Source of the DNA: Murdochiella massiliensis
GTDB lineage: Bacteria; Bacillota; Clostridia; Tissierellales; Peptoniphilaceae
Length of the DNA stretch: 64,000 nucleotides
Assembly (NCBI RefSeq): GCF_900059565.1
Contig: NZ_FIZW01000001.1
Location: 1-64,000, forward strand
Reading direction: 5' to 3'
The notes beneath the pieces were generated by a model. It was not told the origin of the DNA, did not search any database, and saw only the letters and a list, made by a program, of their open reading frames with translations. Every line of letters starts with the position of its first letter. The stretch's first letter is position 1. Positions 1 through 8,429 of this stretch are shown in pieces. The translations under genes and the position numbers were made by a program.

Positions 1-222
1 GAGGACCGGGATGGACGAACCGATGGTGTACCGGTTGTTCTGCCAAGGGCATAGCCGGGTAGCTACGTTCGGACGGGATAAGCGCTGAAGGCATCTAAGC
101 GCGAAGCCCCCCTCAAGATGAGATTTCTAAGAGACCGGGAAGAAAACCCGGTTGATAGGTCCGAGGTGGAAGCGCAGTAATGCGTGGAGCTAACGGATAC
201 TAATCTCTCGAACATTTGACCA
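1..222 (+). rRNA. rrl: 23S ribosomal RNA, 3' end (partial)
   Basis: The first ~222 bases match the conserved 3' end of bacterial 23S rRNA: the sarcin-ricin-distal helices, the ggataagcgctgaaggcatc segment and the terminal gagctaacggatactaat segment are all present. The gene runs in from the left edge, so only its end is visible. The 3' boundary is estimated from the E. coli end and could move by a few bases. It is the upstream member of a 23S-5S-tRNA-fMet unit. Confidence 0.95.
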
Positions 223-396
223 GAAATACCTATTAAGATTGTGAAATGGCCCAACAAGCGAAGCGGTTGGCAGCCATTTCATACGCAAAGATTTCCCGCA
301 AGGCGAGCGCGAAGCGCGAAGGCGAGCGGAAGAAATCGACTGCGTCGGAGACGGAGAAGTCTACGGCGTAGACGCGGAATTGTTAAGAATTCAATA
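223..396 (+). other. 23S-5S spacer with inverted repeats
   Basis: This 174-base internal transcribed spacer contains short inverted repeats, including gcgagcgcgaagcgcgaagg around 303-320 and gaagtctacggcgtagacgc around 355-375. They look like the processing stems that flank mature rRNAs. No tRNA and no plausible reading frame is present here. Confidence 0.6.
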
Positions 397-508
397 TGGT
401 GACGATAGCGCGGGGGATACACCTGTTCCCATCCCGAACACAGAAGTTAAGCCCCACATCGCCGATGGTACTTGGTTGGAAACGGCCTGGGAGAGTAGGT
501 AGTCGCCA
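397..508 (+). rRNA. rrf: 5S ribosomal RNA
   Basis: The sequence has the 5S hallmarks: a terminal helix formed by tggtga at the 5' end and tcgcca at the 3' end, the cacctgttcccatcccgaac core, gaagttaagcccc, and the ctgggagagtaggt 3' arm. The length of about 112 bases is normal. It lies 175 bases after the 23S end and 41 bases before the initiator tRNA. Confidence 0.95.
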
Positions 509-518
509 AATAAAAGGA

Positions 519-546
519 GAAAGGGCACGAAGGTGTCCTTTCTTTC
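519..546 (+). terminator. Hairpin between 5S and tRNA-fMet
   Basis: agaaagggcac (519-529) pairs with gtgtcctttct (534-544) around a GAAG-type loop, followed by a short T-rich tract. It may be a terminator of the rRNA unit or a processing stem, because the tRNA begins only a few bases later and has no obvious promoter of its own. Confidence 0.45.
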
Positions 547-549
547 TAT

Positions 550-621
550 CGCGGGGTAGAGAAGTGGCATCTCGTCGGGCTCATAACCCGGAGGTCGCAG
601 GTTCGAATCCTGCCCCCGCAA
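550..621 (+). tRNA. tRNA-fMet (CAT), initiator
   Basis: A full cloverleaf is visible with anticodon loop ctcataa (anticodon CAT). Two initiator signatures are present: the first acceptor base C faces A at position 72, giving the unpaired C1-A72 end, and the anticodon stem carries three consecutive G:C pairs (ggg/ccc). The T arm is gcagg-ttcgaat-cctgc. The CCA end is not encoded. Elongator tRNA-Met would not have the C1-A72 mismatch. Confidence 0.93.
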
Positions 622-626
622 TACTG

Positions 627-667
627 AAAAGGGAAGAGTGGCCCGATGGGTCGCTCTTCCCTTTTGT
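627..667 (+). terminator. Intrinsic terminator after tRNA-fMet
   Basis: aaaagggaagag pairs with ctcttccctttt and the stem runs into a T-rich tail. It begins five bases after the tRNA, so it probably ends the rRNA/tRNA transcript. Confidence 0.8.
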
Positions 668-714
668 TGTAGAGGTAGGGGCAGGAGGAGAACCGTCAGT
701 TCAGATTGCCGGAG

Positions 715-965
715 CTTCCGCAAGGCCAAGCGCCGGAAAGTAGAGGGGAAATGACACAAATGGAAAAACCCCTCTACCGCCGGTTCAGAATCGGTAGAGG
801 GTAAAAAGTAAAAACGGCAAAACCCCTCTACCGCCGGTTCGGTATCGGTAGAGGGTAAAAGGCAAAAACGGCAAAACCCCTCTACCGCCGGATAGGAATC
901 GGTAGAGGGTAAAAGGTAAAAACAGAAAAAAACCTCTACCGCCAGCTCGGAATCGGTAGAGGGGA
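715..965. repeat. 54-bp tandem hairpin array (array 1)
   Basis: Four complete units start at 769, 823, 877 and 931, spaced exactly 54 bp apart. Each contains a 10-bp inverted repeat (ccctctaccg / cggtagaggg) with a 12-base loop and an A-rich spacer. A decayed unit (715-768) keeps only the right arm, in register. On the minus strand each stem is followed by a run of four to seven T, so each unit resembles an intrinsic terminator. The unit nearest the minus-strand acyltransferase (931-965) is the best terminator and begins 24 bases after its stop codon. Because 54 is a multiple of three the array also reads as an 18-residue repeat, which I do not regard as coding. Confidence 0.9.
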
Positions 966-988
966 AATAACAAAACAGCAAAACTCTC

Positions 989-2896
989 TTATTTCTTTGC
1001 CGGTTTCTGATACGAGCGCGTAATTGCCTCGGCTAAGGTCTGGATATAGAGCGGGGCGCCTTCTTTGCGAGCAAAGAAGTGCGCGCCGTCCGTGCCGTCA
1101 TAGATGGCGGAATGTTCCTGCGAGACTTTGTGCCAGTTGGCGAGAGTCACAAAGGGATATTTCTTCTCCAAAGATGGCAGATAATCCGCGTATTTATTCA
1201 AATCGGAATCGGCCGGTTCGCTGCTGTCGTAGGGACTGACAAAGATAATGCGAGTGCCTGACGGCACGAGAGACACAATTTCTTCGCTGGTCTCTGCAAA
1301 GTTGGGATAAACGTTGTTGCCCAGAGCAACAATGAGCATCTCTTTCAGCTGTCCGCTGTTGATCATGGAACGGATGATATCCGGCGCTTCATGGAGGAAA
1401 CGAGAAACTTCTCCGTCGACCTGCGAGGAGGGAAATGAGGCCAATATTTGATCGCGCACGCCAAGGGCGATGGAGTCACAAACCATGGAAAAACCCGTGG
1501 CGCGAGCTTTGGCCTGTAGTTCTTCATCTGTCTTTTGTTGCTGTACGGCCTGTTTTTCGCTTGCAATGAGACCACGCACCGTTGTGCCGGCTTGTTTTAC
1601 GCCGTCGATTTCCTGTTGCAGAGAAGAAGCCCAGAGACGATTCTCCAGGGCGAGGGCAGACGGAGCGGTAAACACTTGAGTTAGGGTCAGGACAAGTGCA
1701 ATAGCCATGCTCCATTGGGCCAGCACTTTACTTTTTTTCTGATGTGCAGAAAGGATTGTCGGCAAGCGACTCTCCATTCCTTCCCGGTGTAGAATCTCTT
1801 TCCAATGTAGAATCAGCGGTTCCCAGACAGCAAGATTAAACCAGGACAAAAGAAATGCCAAGGTCAGCGTAAGGAAAAGAACAGCAAGATGGGGCAGACT
1901 CGTCGAAGAAAGCACCACGTAAATCGGCCAGTGCAAAAGGTAAAATCCGTAGGAGATTTGTGATAGAAAGCGAATCGGTCGAGGATCTTCTCCGCCTGTT
2001 TTCTGCAAGGATAGAATGCGCGCTGAAAATAAGAGCAGAAAACAGAGTCCATCCACCACAAAAAAGCCTAAGCGATACGTTGCGGGACGGGAATAACTCA
2101 GCTTAAAGGCGAGAAGAAGGTACAGAGCGAGCGAACCGATAAGAACAAGAAGCGTCACAAGCGGTGAAGCCTTTGCCCATTTTTTTGTCGGGTAAGCCAA
2201 AGAAGACATGCCCGTCATACTCGCGACCAGCGTGCCGACGAAAAACGGCGTCATGCGGGTCAGATCCGAAAAATACAAGAAAGCCGTGGGCCATCCCCGG
2301 AACGAACCGAAAAGCATCATCAGGGTCGGCAAGGCAAGGAGCAAAAGAGAAAGAAAGAAAATGCATAAACGCACCCACTCTTGCCGATCTTCCGGATTTT
2401 TCGGATGCCGCTTGGCAGAATAGTGAAGCAGAAAATAGAGAATAGCACCCCAAAAGAGGTAGTAGTGCACCTCCATGGCGAGCGTCCAGGTATGCACGTA
2501 AACATGCGGCGCAAATTGCGCTTCGTAAGAGCCGCCGGAAACAATCTCATAGATATTGGTAGTGAAGGCAAGAACGCCGGCAAGTTGGCGGGAATAGTCC
2601 ACGCGCAAGTCCGGAGAGCCGAAAAAGAGAAGCAGGGCACTGACCATCAACATGAGAAGAAGGCCGGGAAGGAGGCGTTTTGCGCGGCTTTTCAGATAGG
2701 ATGAAAAGGACCATTGCCGATCAGAATCCACGATCTGATCCAATACTTTTGCCGTCAACAGAAAACCGGACAAGGCAAAAAATAGATTCACGCCGAAAAA
2801 GCCGGCGGGCAGCTTGGCCTTTTCCAGATGATACAATACAACAATGGCAAAGGCGAAGACGCGCAAAGAGTCAAACCATGGTAGCCGCTTGTTCAT
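989..2896 (-). CDS. OatA-like peptidoglycan/cell-surface O-acetyltransferase
   Basis: This is a 635-residue membrane protein. Residues 1-380 form an acyltransferase-3 domain with about ten hydrophobic segments and the early FDSLR..A...VLYH motif that carries the family histidine. Another membrane segment near 400 leads to an extracellular SGNH-type domain: VCDSIALG near 470 is the nucleophile serine block (GDS in most members, here CDS) and DGAHF near 602 is the Asp-x-x-His block. The two-domain layout is that of OatA, which acetylates muramic acid and gives lysozyme resistance. An AAAGGA site precedes the start. It is the second gene of a two-gene minus-strand operon, 17 bases after the MORN-like gene. 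The target polymer is inferred; other surface glycans are possible. Confidence 0.85.
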   Translation of the reverse strand: MNKRLPWFDSLRVFAFAIVVLYHLEKAKLPAGFFGVNLFFALSGFLLTAKVLDQIVDSDRQWSFSSYLKSRAKRLLPGLLLMLMVSALLLFFGSPDLRVDYSRQLAGVLAFTTNIYEIVSGGSYEAQFAPHVYVHTWTLAMEVHYYLFWGAILYFLLHYSAKRHPKNPEDRQEWVRLCIFFLSLLLLALPTLMMLFGSFRGWPTAFLYFSDLTRMTPFFVGTLVASMTGMSSLAYPTKKWAKASPLVTLLVLIGSLALYLLLAFKLSYSRPATYRLGFFVVDGLCFLLLFSARILSLQKTGGEDPRPIRFLSQISYGFYLLHWPIYVVLSSTSLPHLAVLFLTLTLAFLLSWFNLAVWEPLILHWKEILHREGMESRLPTILSAHQKKSKVLAQWSMAIALVLTLTQVFTAPSALALENRLWASSLQQEIDGVKQAGTTVRGLIASEKQAVQQQKTDEELQAKARATGFSMVCDSIALGVRDQILASFPSSQVDGEVSRFLHEAPDIIRSMINSGQLKEMLIVALGNNVYPNFAETSEEIVSLVPSGTRIIFVSPYDSSEPADSDLNKYADYLPSLEKKYPFVTLANWHKVSQEHSAIYDGTDGAHFFARKEGAPLYIQTLAEAITRSYQKPAKK

Positions 2897-2913
2897 GACA
2901 ATTCCTTTTCGTT

Positions 2914-3315
2914 CTACTTTTTCTCTTCTTTTTTCGTCCAGAACCCCTCATCGCTCAGGACATAGGTTCCCTCCGCTTTCACTTGCATTTCACCGGATAC
3001 GAGATTTCCCTGTTTGAAGGTTCCCTTCAGAAGATAGGCAGGCTCCAGCTCCACCTCTGCTTTTCCATCGAAATGGCCGTCGGCAAAAGCCCCTCGGTAT
3101 ATCGTTTTATCCGGAAAGGTAATTACGCCCTCTCCATTTTTTCCCGGCATAAGAATTTTTCCTTCCAGCCGAATTCCTCCCTCCAGCGGATAGGAAGTAT
3201 AGAGGCGTGGCTTTTGAGGAAGAAGCGACAACACGGCCATGAGGAGAACAAAGAGAAGTAAAGCGAGGGAAAGAAATTTTGAATTTGGCTGAAATCGCTT
3301 TTCCTGCGTTTTCAT
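2914..3315 (-). CDS. Membrane-anchored MORN-like repeat protein
   Basis: This is a 133-residue protein with one N-terminal hydrophobic anchor (about residues 14-33) and a beta-rich outer part. That part contains three imperfect MORN-like repeats, for example YRGAFADGHFDGKAEV and LLKGTFKQGNLVSGE. MORN repeats commonly bind lipids or proteins. The gene directly precedes the acyltransferase and shares its transcript, so a supporting role at the envelope is a reasonable inference. The start is set by an AAAGGA site. The specific function is unknown. Confidence 0.7.
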   Translation of the reverse strand: MKTQEKRFQPNSKFLSLALLLFVLLMAVLSLLPQKPRLYTSYPLEGGIRLEGKILMPGKNGEGVITFPDKTIYRGAFADGHFDGKAEVELEPAYLLKGTFKQGNLVSGEMQVKAEGTYVLSDEGFWTKKEEKK

Positions 3316-3336
3316 GGTATTCCTTTCGTTAAGAGC

Positions 3337-3361
3337 ACCGGCAAAATAGAGTCCTGCCGGT
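3337..3361 (-). other. 5' UTR hairpin of the MORN-oatA operon
   Basis: accggca (3337-3343) and tgccggt (3355-3361) form a 7-bp stem between the candidate promoter and the first gene. No T-run follows it in the minus direction, so it is more likely an mRNA-stability or regulatory stem than a terminator. Confidence 0.4.
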
Positions 3362-3388
3362 TGATCGATTTTCTCGTATTCTTTCGCT

Positions 3389-3417
3389 ATTATACCTAAA
3401 CGAGGCGGGAATGGCGA
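3389..3417 (-). promoter_or_regulatory. Promoter of MORN-oatA operon
   Basis: On the minus strand a perfect TATAAT (3389-3394) has a weaker TCGCCA -35 (3412-3417) at 17-base spacing. It lies 74 bases before the first gene. The upstream neighbour aspA is divergent. Confidence 0.55.
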
Positions 3418-3602
3418 ACGTACAGAGCTGGTTTTACCTCGATATCTTTCACTTTATGGTATCGTAGGGGGAGGAAAAAATGACGAAATGATGTCTCTTC
3501 ATGCGCCATAGCGGGCACGTCGGCAAAAAAGGAGAAGGTTTTGTCGGCGACCTGTTGCCGTTTGAACAGGAACGCACTACAACGAGGATAAAGGAGAAGA
3601 AA

Positions 3603-5027
3603 ATGGCAGAAGCGTTTCGCGTGGAACATGATTCCCTTGGGGAAGTAAACGTGCCGAAGCATGCCTATTACGGAGCAAACACGATGCGAGCAGTGGAAAA
3701 TTTTCCGATTACAGGAAATCCGATTGATCGGCGATTTATTCGTGCTATCGTGGAGGTTAAAAAAGCGGCGGCGCTGATGAACTATGAAGTGCATCAGCTC
3801 AATGAAAAGCGAACTAAGGCGATTGTTGCTTCCTGTGACCGAATCCTGGCTGGCGAGAACATGGATCAATTCGTCGTGGACCCCATTCAGGGCGGTGCCG
3901 GTACCTCGTTTAATATGAATGCGAACGAGGTGATCGCGAATATGGCGACGGAATCGCTCGGCGGAGCGCTGGGCTCGTACCGCCCGGTTCATCCTAACGA
4001 TCACGTGAATGAAGGACAGTCGACGAATGACGTCATTCCGACCGCCGGGAAAATTGCCATGATTCGCTATTTTCTGGATTTGAAAGAAGAAGCGAAAAAA
4101 CTGAATGCCGCTTTCGAGAAGAAAAGTCGAGAGTTTGACGGCTACATTAAAATGGGGCGCACCCAGAACCAGGATGCCGTTCCTATTCGCTTGGGGCAGG
4201 AATTTGCCGCATATACTGCGGTACTCGAACGGGACGTCACGCGTTTTGATGCGGCGATTGAGGCGCTTTCTGTGGTCAACCTGGGCGGTACCGCCATCGG
4301 TACGGGATTGAATGCCGACGTGAATTATGTGAAGAACATTGTTCCTAAACTGAATGAAGTGACCGGCCTTTCGCTTGTTCAGAGCGCGGACCTCATCGAC
4401 GGAACACAGAATTTGGATGGCTTTCTGTTCGCCTCCTCGGTACTGAAAAATTATGCGATTTCCCTTTCCAAGATTGCTAATGACCTGCGCTTTTTAAGCT
4501 CCGGGCCGCGTTCCGGCATCCATGAAATCACCTTGCCGGCACGGCAGGCCGGTTCCTCCATCATGCCGGGAAAAGTAAACCCCGTTATTCCCGAAGTGGT
4601 CAATCAGATGGCCTTCGCCGTCGTCGGCAACGACATGACGGTCACGATGTGTGTTGAGGGAGGACAACTGGAACTTAATGCTTTTGAACCGGTTTGCTTT
4701 TACAAAATTTTCGAGTCGCTTCGCGGCTTGCGAGGAGCAATTTATACGTTCCGCGTACATTGCATTGAAGGGCTGGTGGCCAATAAAAAGAGTTTGGAAG
4801 AAGAAGTCCAGCGCAGTGTCGGCATTGTGACGGCACTTGCTCCGCACATCGGCTACGAAACCGCTTCCCGATTAGCGAAAACGGCGCTTGCGACCAACAA
4901 GTCGTTACGCGATTTGGTGTTGGAGGAAAAGCTGATGAGCGAAAAGAAACTGGATCGCATTTTTAACCCTTATGAAATGACGCATCCCGGCATTGCGGGA
5001 AAGGAAGAGGACGAGTCCACGCACTGA
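3603..5027 (+). CDS. aspA: Aspartate ammonia-lyase
   Basis: This 474-residue protein belongs to the fumarase/aspartase superfamily. It would interconvert L-aspartate with fumarate and ammonia. The N-terminal LGEVNVPKHAYYG..T.RA..NFPI block is typical of aspartases. GAGTSFNMNANEV, HPNDHVNEGQSTND and the mobile loop GSSIMPGKVNP carry the expected substrate and catalytic positions; the Ser of the GSS loop is the general base. The loop reads MPGKVNP where aspartases often have MPAKVNP, so a fumarase C assignment cannot be entirely excluded. The ATG at 3603 has an AAAGGAG site. In-frame upstream sequence lacks a ribosome site and was not included. The gene stands alone, divergent from the oatA operon. 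Confidence 0.85.
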   Translation: MAEAFRVEHDSLGEVNVPKHAYYGANTMRAVENFPITGNPIDRRFIRAIVEVKKAAALMNYEVHQLNEKRTKAIVASCDRILAGENMDQFVVDPIQGGAGTSFNMNANEVIANMATESLGGALGSYRPVHPNDHVNEGQSTNDVIPTAGKIAMIRYFLDLKEEAKKLNAAFEKKSREFDGYIKMGRTQNQDAVPIRLGQEFAAYTAVLERDVTRFDAAIEALSVVNLGGTAIGTGLNADVNYVKNIVPKLNEVTGLSLVQSADLIDGTQNLDGFLFASSVLKNYAISLSKIANDLRFLSSGPRSGIHEITLPARQAGSSIMPGKVNPVIPEVVNQMAFAVVGNDMTVTMCVEGGQLELNAFEPVCFYKIFESLRGLRGAIYTFRVHCIEGLVANKKSLEEEVQRSVGIVTALAPHIGYETASRLAKTALATNKSLRDLVLEEKLMSEKKLDRIFNPYEMTHPGIAGKEEDESTH

Positions 5028-5059
5028 ACATGGTGTACAGTATTGTCCGGTTGAAAATC

Positions 5060-5114
5060 TTAAGAATTTGTTAAGAATGGGGACTGTCAAAAGACCCTTC
5101 TGTTAGCTTATACT
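5060..5114 (+). promoter_or_regulatory. Promoter of the ABC operon with OmpR-type direct repeat
   Basis: TGTCAA (5085-5090) and TATACT (5109-5114) form a promoter with an 18-base spacer. Just upstream, ttaagaat occurs twice (5060-5067 and 5071-5078), 11 bases apart, i.e. one helical turn. That spacing is typical of OmpR/PhoB-type response-regulator boxes. No regulator gene is adjacent. Confidence 0.45.
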
Positions 5115-5160
5115 GATAGAGGAAAACAATAGGAAGCTAATCGAGAGAAAGGAGGCCACC

Positions 5161-5853
5161 GTGGAAGACGCATTTATTTCCGTGCGCCATCTTTATAAAG
5201 TATTTCGCATGGGCGAAGAAAAAGTGTATGCCTTGCGTGACGTCAACTTGGATATTGCGCGCGGAGAGATGGTGTGTCTGCTCGGCCCTTCGGGATCCGG
5301 AAAATCCACGCTGCTGAATGCTTTAGCCGGCCTTGAGCGGCCGACCAAGGGAGAAATTGTGATTGGCGGCGTGCATATGGAACAGCTGTCCGAGTCTCAG
5401 ATTACTTTATTTCGCAGCCTGAATGTCGGTTTTGTGTTTCAATCGTACAACTTGATTCCGACATTAAATGCCATGGAAAATGTGACACTCGGGCTGATGC
5501 TTAAGGGTGTACCGAAAAAAGAGTATGAAGAGGCCGCAAAGCGGGTGTTGAATTTAGTCGGGTTAGGGGAGCGCCTTTATCACCGACCAAATCAACTTTC
5601 CGGCGGACAACAACAACGCGTCTCCATTGCCCGTGCACTGGTCGGCAATCCCAAGATTCTATTTGCGGATGAGCCTACAGGAAACCTGGATACGAAGACG
5701 AGTTTTGAAGTGATGGATCTGATTTCGCAGGTGGCGAAAGAAGAAAAGGTTACCGTGATCATGGTCACGCACGATGAGGAAATGACCGGCTATGCCGATC
5801 GTATGTTTCATATGCGTGACGGTCAGAATGAACGCGTTCACGAGAGAGCGTAG
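5161..5853 (+). CDS. ABC transporter ATP-binding protein, MacB/LolD type
   Basis: This 230-residue nucleotide-binding subunit would drive the FtsX-like permease encoded two genes downstream. Walker [10 protein letters not shown] lies near residue 41, the Q-loop [16 protein letters not shown] near 90, signature LSGGQQQR near 143, Walker B ILFADEP near 162 and H-loop VTHDE near 200. Length and the P..N..ENV segment are typical of the MacB/LolD/FtsE branch. Translation starts at GTG, placed five bases after AAAGGAGG. The family handles antimicrobial peptides, lipoproteins or envelope signals; the substrate here is unknown. Confidence 0.9.
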   Translation: MEDAFISVRHLYKVFRMGEEKVYALRDVNLDIARGEMVCLLGPSGSGKSTLLNALAGLERPTKGEIVIGGVHMEQLSESQITLFRSLNVGFVFQSYNLIPTLNAMENVTLGLMLKGVPKKEYEEAAKRVLNLVGLGERLYHRPNQLSGGQQQRVSIARALVGNPKILFADEPTGNLDTKTSFEVMDLISQVAKEEKVTVIMVTHDEEMTGYADRMFHMRDGQNERVHERA

Positions 5854-5868
5854 CGGAGAGGAGAGAAC

Positions 5869-6945
5869 ATGGGCGGAGCGACGTATATTCCGGGCGTAAC
5901 AGATGTGCCTTCGGATGGCGGAAATGGTATGACAAATGTCACCAATAAACCGAAACTGATCATTTCCAATTACAGCCTTGATCCGGAAATGCCGCAGGCA
6001 GGACAAGAATTTGCGGTCTATCTTACTTTTTATAATACGAATGCGGAGAAATCTGTGCGCAATATTAAAATCAGTATCGGCGGCGGTGAAGCCGGAGCCA
6101 TTCCTTCCGCGACCCAGACGGGACAAGGTCAGATATCCGCTCCTTCAGGAAGCGCCGGTTCGGTATTTACGCCGGTTGGATCCTCCAACACCTTCTATAT
6201 TTCGCGCATTCGTCCGCAGGAAACGGATAACAAGACCATACACTTAAAAACAGCGCCCACGTTGGCGGCGCAGAATTATTCCATCAATGTATCGTTTGAG
6301 TATGAAGATTTGCTGGGCAACGAGTTTACGGCCACGGAAACCATCGGTATTCCGGTTGTACAGACGGCGGATATCCTGTTGGGTGATGTGCAAATGAACG
6401 GCGGTGGGGAGGAAATGCTCATGATGGGCAATCCCACCAATGTCGATATGGATATGTATAACATCGGCAAAGATCAATTGACGACGTACATGGTGACTAT
6501 TGAAGGAAAGGGCTTCAAAGTCAACGGCTCTCCGCGCTATTTTGTCGGCAATTTTGCGCCCGGCGGGGCCGATCATTTTTCCGCAGAAATTATTCCGCAG
6601 GAAAACGAAATTTCCGGCAACATCGTGATTACGTTTGAAGATTCTACGGGAAAGAAACATGAACAGAAGCAACCGTTCGAGGCCAAGATCGAAGGGTTTG
6701 ATGAAGGCATGGCGGTAGATCCGTCAAAGTTGCGGCATGATGAGAAAACAGGCCTTCTCATCGATGACGAAACTAGCCAATATTATGATGCCAATACCCT
6801 TGAACCCGTTCCTGCTCCACAGGGAGGTAATTTCCCCCTCATTCCGGTGGGTATCGGTGTTTTGGTGATCCTTGTGGCGGCAATTCTCATTCATCGTCAT
6901 CGCAAGAAAAAGAAACAGGAAAAGGAGTTGAACCTCGATGCGTAA
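5869..6945 (+). CDS. S-layer-like (COG1361-type) extracellular protein with C-terminal anchor
   Basis: This 358-residue protein is built of Ig-like beta domains (PKLIISNYSLDPEMPQAGQEFAVYL...) and ends in one membrane helix (FPLIPVGIGVLVILVAAILI) followed by a basic tail. It sits between the ATPase and the permease and overlaps the permease start by 8 bases, so it is probably the extracytoplasmic partner of the ABC complex. Such proteins normally start with a signal peptide. This one starts straight at MGGATYIPGVTDVP after a GGAGAGGAGAG site and shows no hydrophobic N terminus. The orientation implied by the C-terminal helix alone would leave the body in the cytoplasm unless export is non-standard. 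Confidence 0.7.
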   Translation: MGGATYIPGVTDVPSDGGNGMTNVTNKPKLIISNYSLDPEMPQAGQEFAVYLTFYNTNAEKSVRNIKISIGGGEAGAIPSATQTGQGQISAPSGSAGSVFTPVGSSNTFYISRIRPQETDNKTIHLKTAPTLAAQNYSINVSFEYEDLLGNEFTATETIGIPVVQTADILLGDVQMNGGGEEMLMMGNPTNVDMDMYNIGKDQLTTYMVTIEGKGFKVNGSPRYFVGNFAPGGADHFSAEIIPQENEISGNIVITFEDSTGKKHEQKQPFEAKIEGFDEGMAVDPSKLRHDEKTGLLIDDETSQYYDANTLEPVPAPQGGNFPLIPVGIGVLVILVAAILIHRHRKKKKQEKELNLDA

Positions 6946-8323
6946 CGTCGAGCTCTTACTGTTGGCTTGGCGCAATCTGATGCGCCGAAAATCGCGGACG
7001 ATCCTTACGGTCATCAGCGTCGTGATCGGCGCGGTGGCTATCATTTTGATGCTTTCCTTCGGCTATGGTATAGAGGACAGCAACCGCCGCCAGATGGAAC
7101 AGTTTGCACAGCTCAATGCGATTCGTGTGGAACCGACTTCTTATCAGGATCCGACCAATAGCCAGATGGGGAGTCGTGAGGGCTATTTGCGCGACGAAGA
7201 GATCAAAAAGATCAAGCAGATCGCGCACGTGAAAGACGCGCTGGGCATGAAGTACATGTCCTATGAGATTGTCTTCAAAGATCCCGCATTATCGATGTTC
7301 GGAGAAATGGCGGCGATTGATTTTGATGCCCTGCGCAAAACACAGATGGAAATGAAAGAAGGGAGTCTTCCGAGAGATACCAAAAAAAACCCGTTTATCG
7401 TGGGAAACGCGATTACAGTATTTCGTTACAATACAAAGAATTTCCGCGAGATGCCCAAGCCGGTAAAGGATCTGGACTTTACCCATCAAAAAGTGATGTT
7501 GCGCTCGTTTGATTACGGCAAATCCGACGATACACCCAACAACAACATTATGATCGGCAATCAGGACCAGGCGGCCAAGCTGCCGTTGACCTATGCCGGA
7601 ACGTTTTCCAAGTCCGATCTGCTCGTGCCCAGAGGAATCTATATTTCCTTTGACACGTTGGAGCGCATGCAAAAAGAAGAAGAAAAACGCAGTAGGGGAG
7701 ATAATCCGAATCCGGATGATCCTTCCGCAACACCGACGAAAAGGCTGACACGAGGGAAGAAAACACGCCATTACGATAACGCCATTGTGACGGTGGACGA
7801 CATCAGCTACACCCAGCAAGTTATCGATGAGATCAATGACATGCAATTGAATGCGTACGCAAATTCCGATTCCATTCGCGGACAGGAAGAAGCCATGCGC
7901 GTGGTGCGTTGGATTTTTGCAGGCATCGGCTCGATTTCCTTATTGATTTCCGCCATCGGCATCGCCAACACCATGCTCATGTCCATTCATGAGCGCACGC
8001 GGGAAATCGGCGTCATGAAGGTCATCGGTGCGCAAATTGGAGATATACGGCTAATTTTTCTGGTGGAATCCATGCTTATCGGCATCATCGGCGGGATTAT
8101 CGGCGTCCTTTTCTCCTATCTGTTTTCGTTCGGCATCAATCATTTCTTCGCCCAGTCTATGCTCGGCGACGGCTACGATATTGAACAGAAGATCAGCTTG
8201 ATTCCGTTTTGGCTACCCTTTGCCGCATTCGGTTTTTCCGCACTGATCGGTTTAGTTGCCGGGTACTTGCCGGCAAAACGGGCAACACAAATTTCCGCAA
8301 TTGAAGCGATTCGCACAGAGTAA
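6938..8323 (+). CDS. ABC transporter permease, MacB/FtsX family
   Basis: This 461-residue permease has the four-helix FtsX topology: one helix at residues 17-40 (ILTVISVVIGAVAIILM), a large extracytoplasmic MacB-type domain (about 45-320), then three C-terminal helices. The conserved ANTMLMSIHERTREIGVMKVIGA segment precedes the second helix. It ends GYLPAKRATQISAIEAIRTE, the usual family end. The start overlaps the previous gene by 8 bases, which suggests translational coupling. With the ATPase it would form a mechanotransmission-type exporter or sensor. Confidence 0.88.
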   Translation: MRNVELLLLAWRNLMRRKSRTILTVISVVIGAVAIILMLSFGYGIEDSNRRQMEQFAQLNAIRVEPTSYQDPTNSQMGSREGYLRDEEIKKIKQIAHVKDALGMKYMSYEIVFKDPALSMFGEMAAIDFDALRKTQMEMKEGSLPRDTKKNPFIVGNAITVFRYNTKNFREMPKPVKDLDFTHQKVMLRSFDYGKSDDTPNNNIMIGNQDQAAKLPLTYAGTFSKSDLLVPRGIYISFDTLERMQKEEEKRSRGDNPNPDDPSATPTKRLTRGKKTRHYDNAIVTVDDISYTQQVIDEINDMQLNAYANSDSIRGQEEAMRVVRWIFAGIGSISLLISAIGIANTMLMSIHERTREIGVMKVIGAQIGDIRLIFLVESMLIGIIGGIIGVLFSYLFSFGINHFFAQSMLGDGYDIEQKISLIPFWLPFAAFGFSALIGLVAGYLPAKRATQISAIEAIRTE

Positions 8324-8429
8324 GCGCATTGTTGAGATCTCGACGGGCAAAAGGATTTCTCCTCACAATCTCGCCTTTTTATGCGTCACGCAGTGTGTTA
8401 AGATGGGATGAGAACCGGCGGAGGGGATA

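Noticed and set aside
391-981. Minus-strand 196-residue frame with 18-residue repeats (STDSEPAVEGF...)
   Set aside because: It reads through the 54-bp hairpin array, the tRNA-fMet gene and the 5S rRNA antisense; the peptide repeat follows from the period being a multiple of three. No ribosome site was seen.
3501-3602. N-terminal extension of aspA
   Set aside because: In-frame codons extend to 3501, but the AAAGGAG site and family homology begin at 3603.
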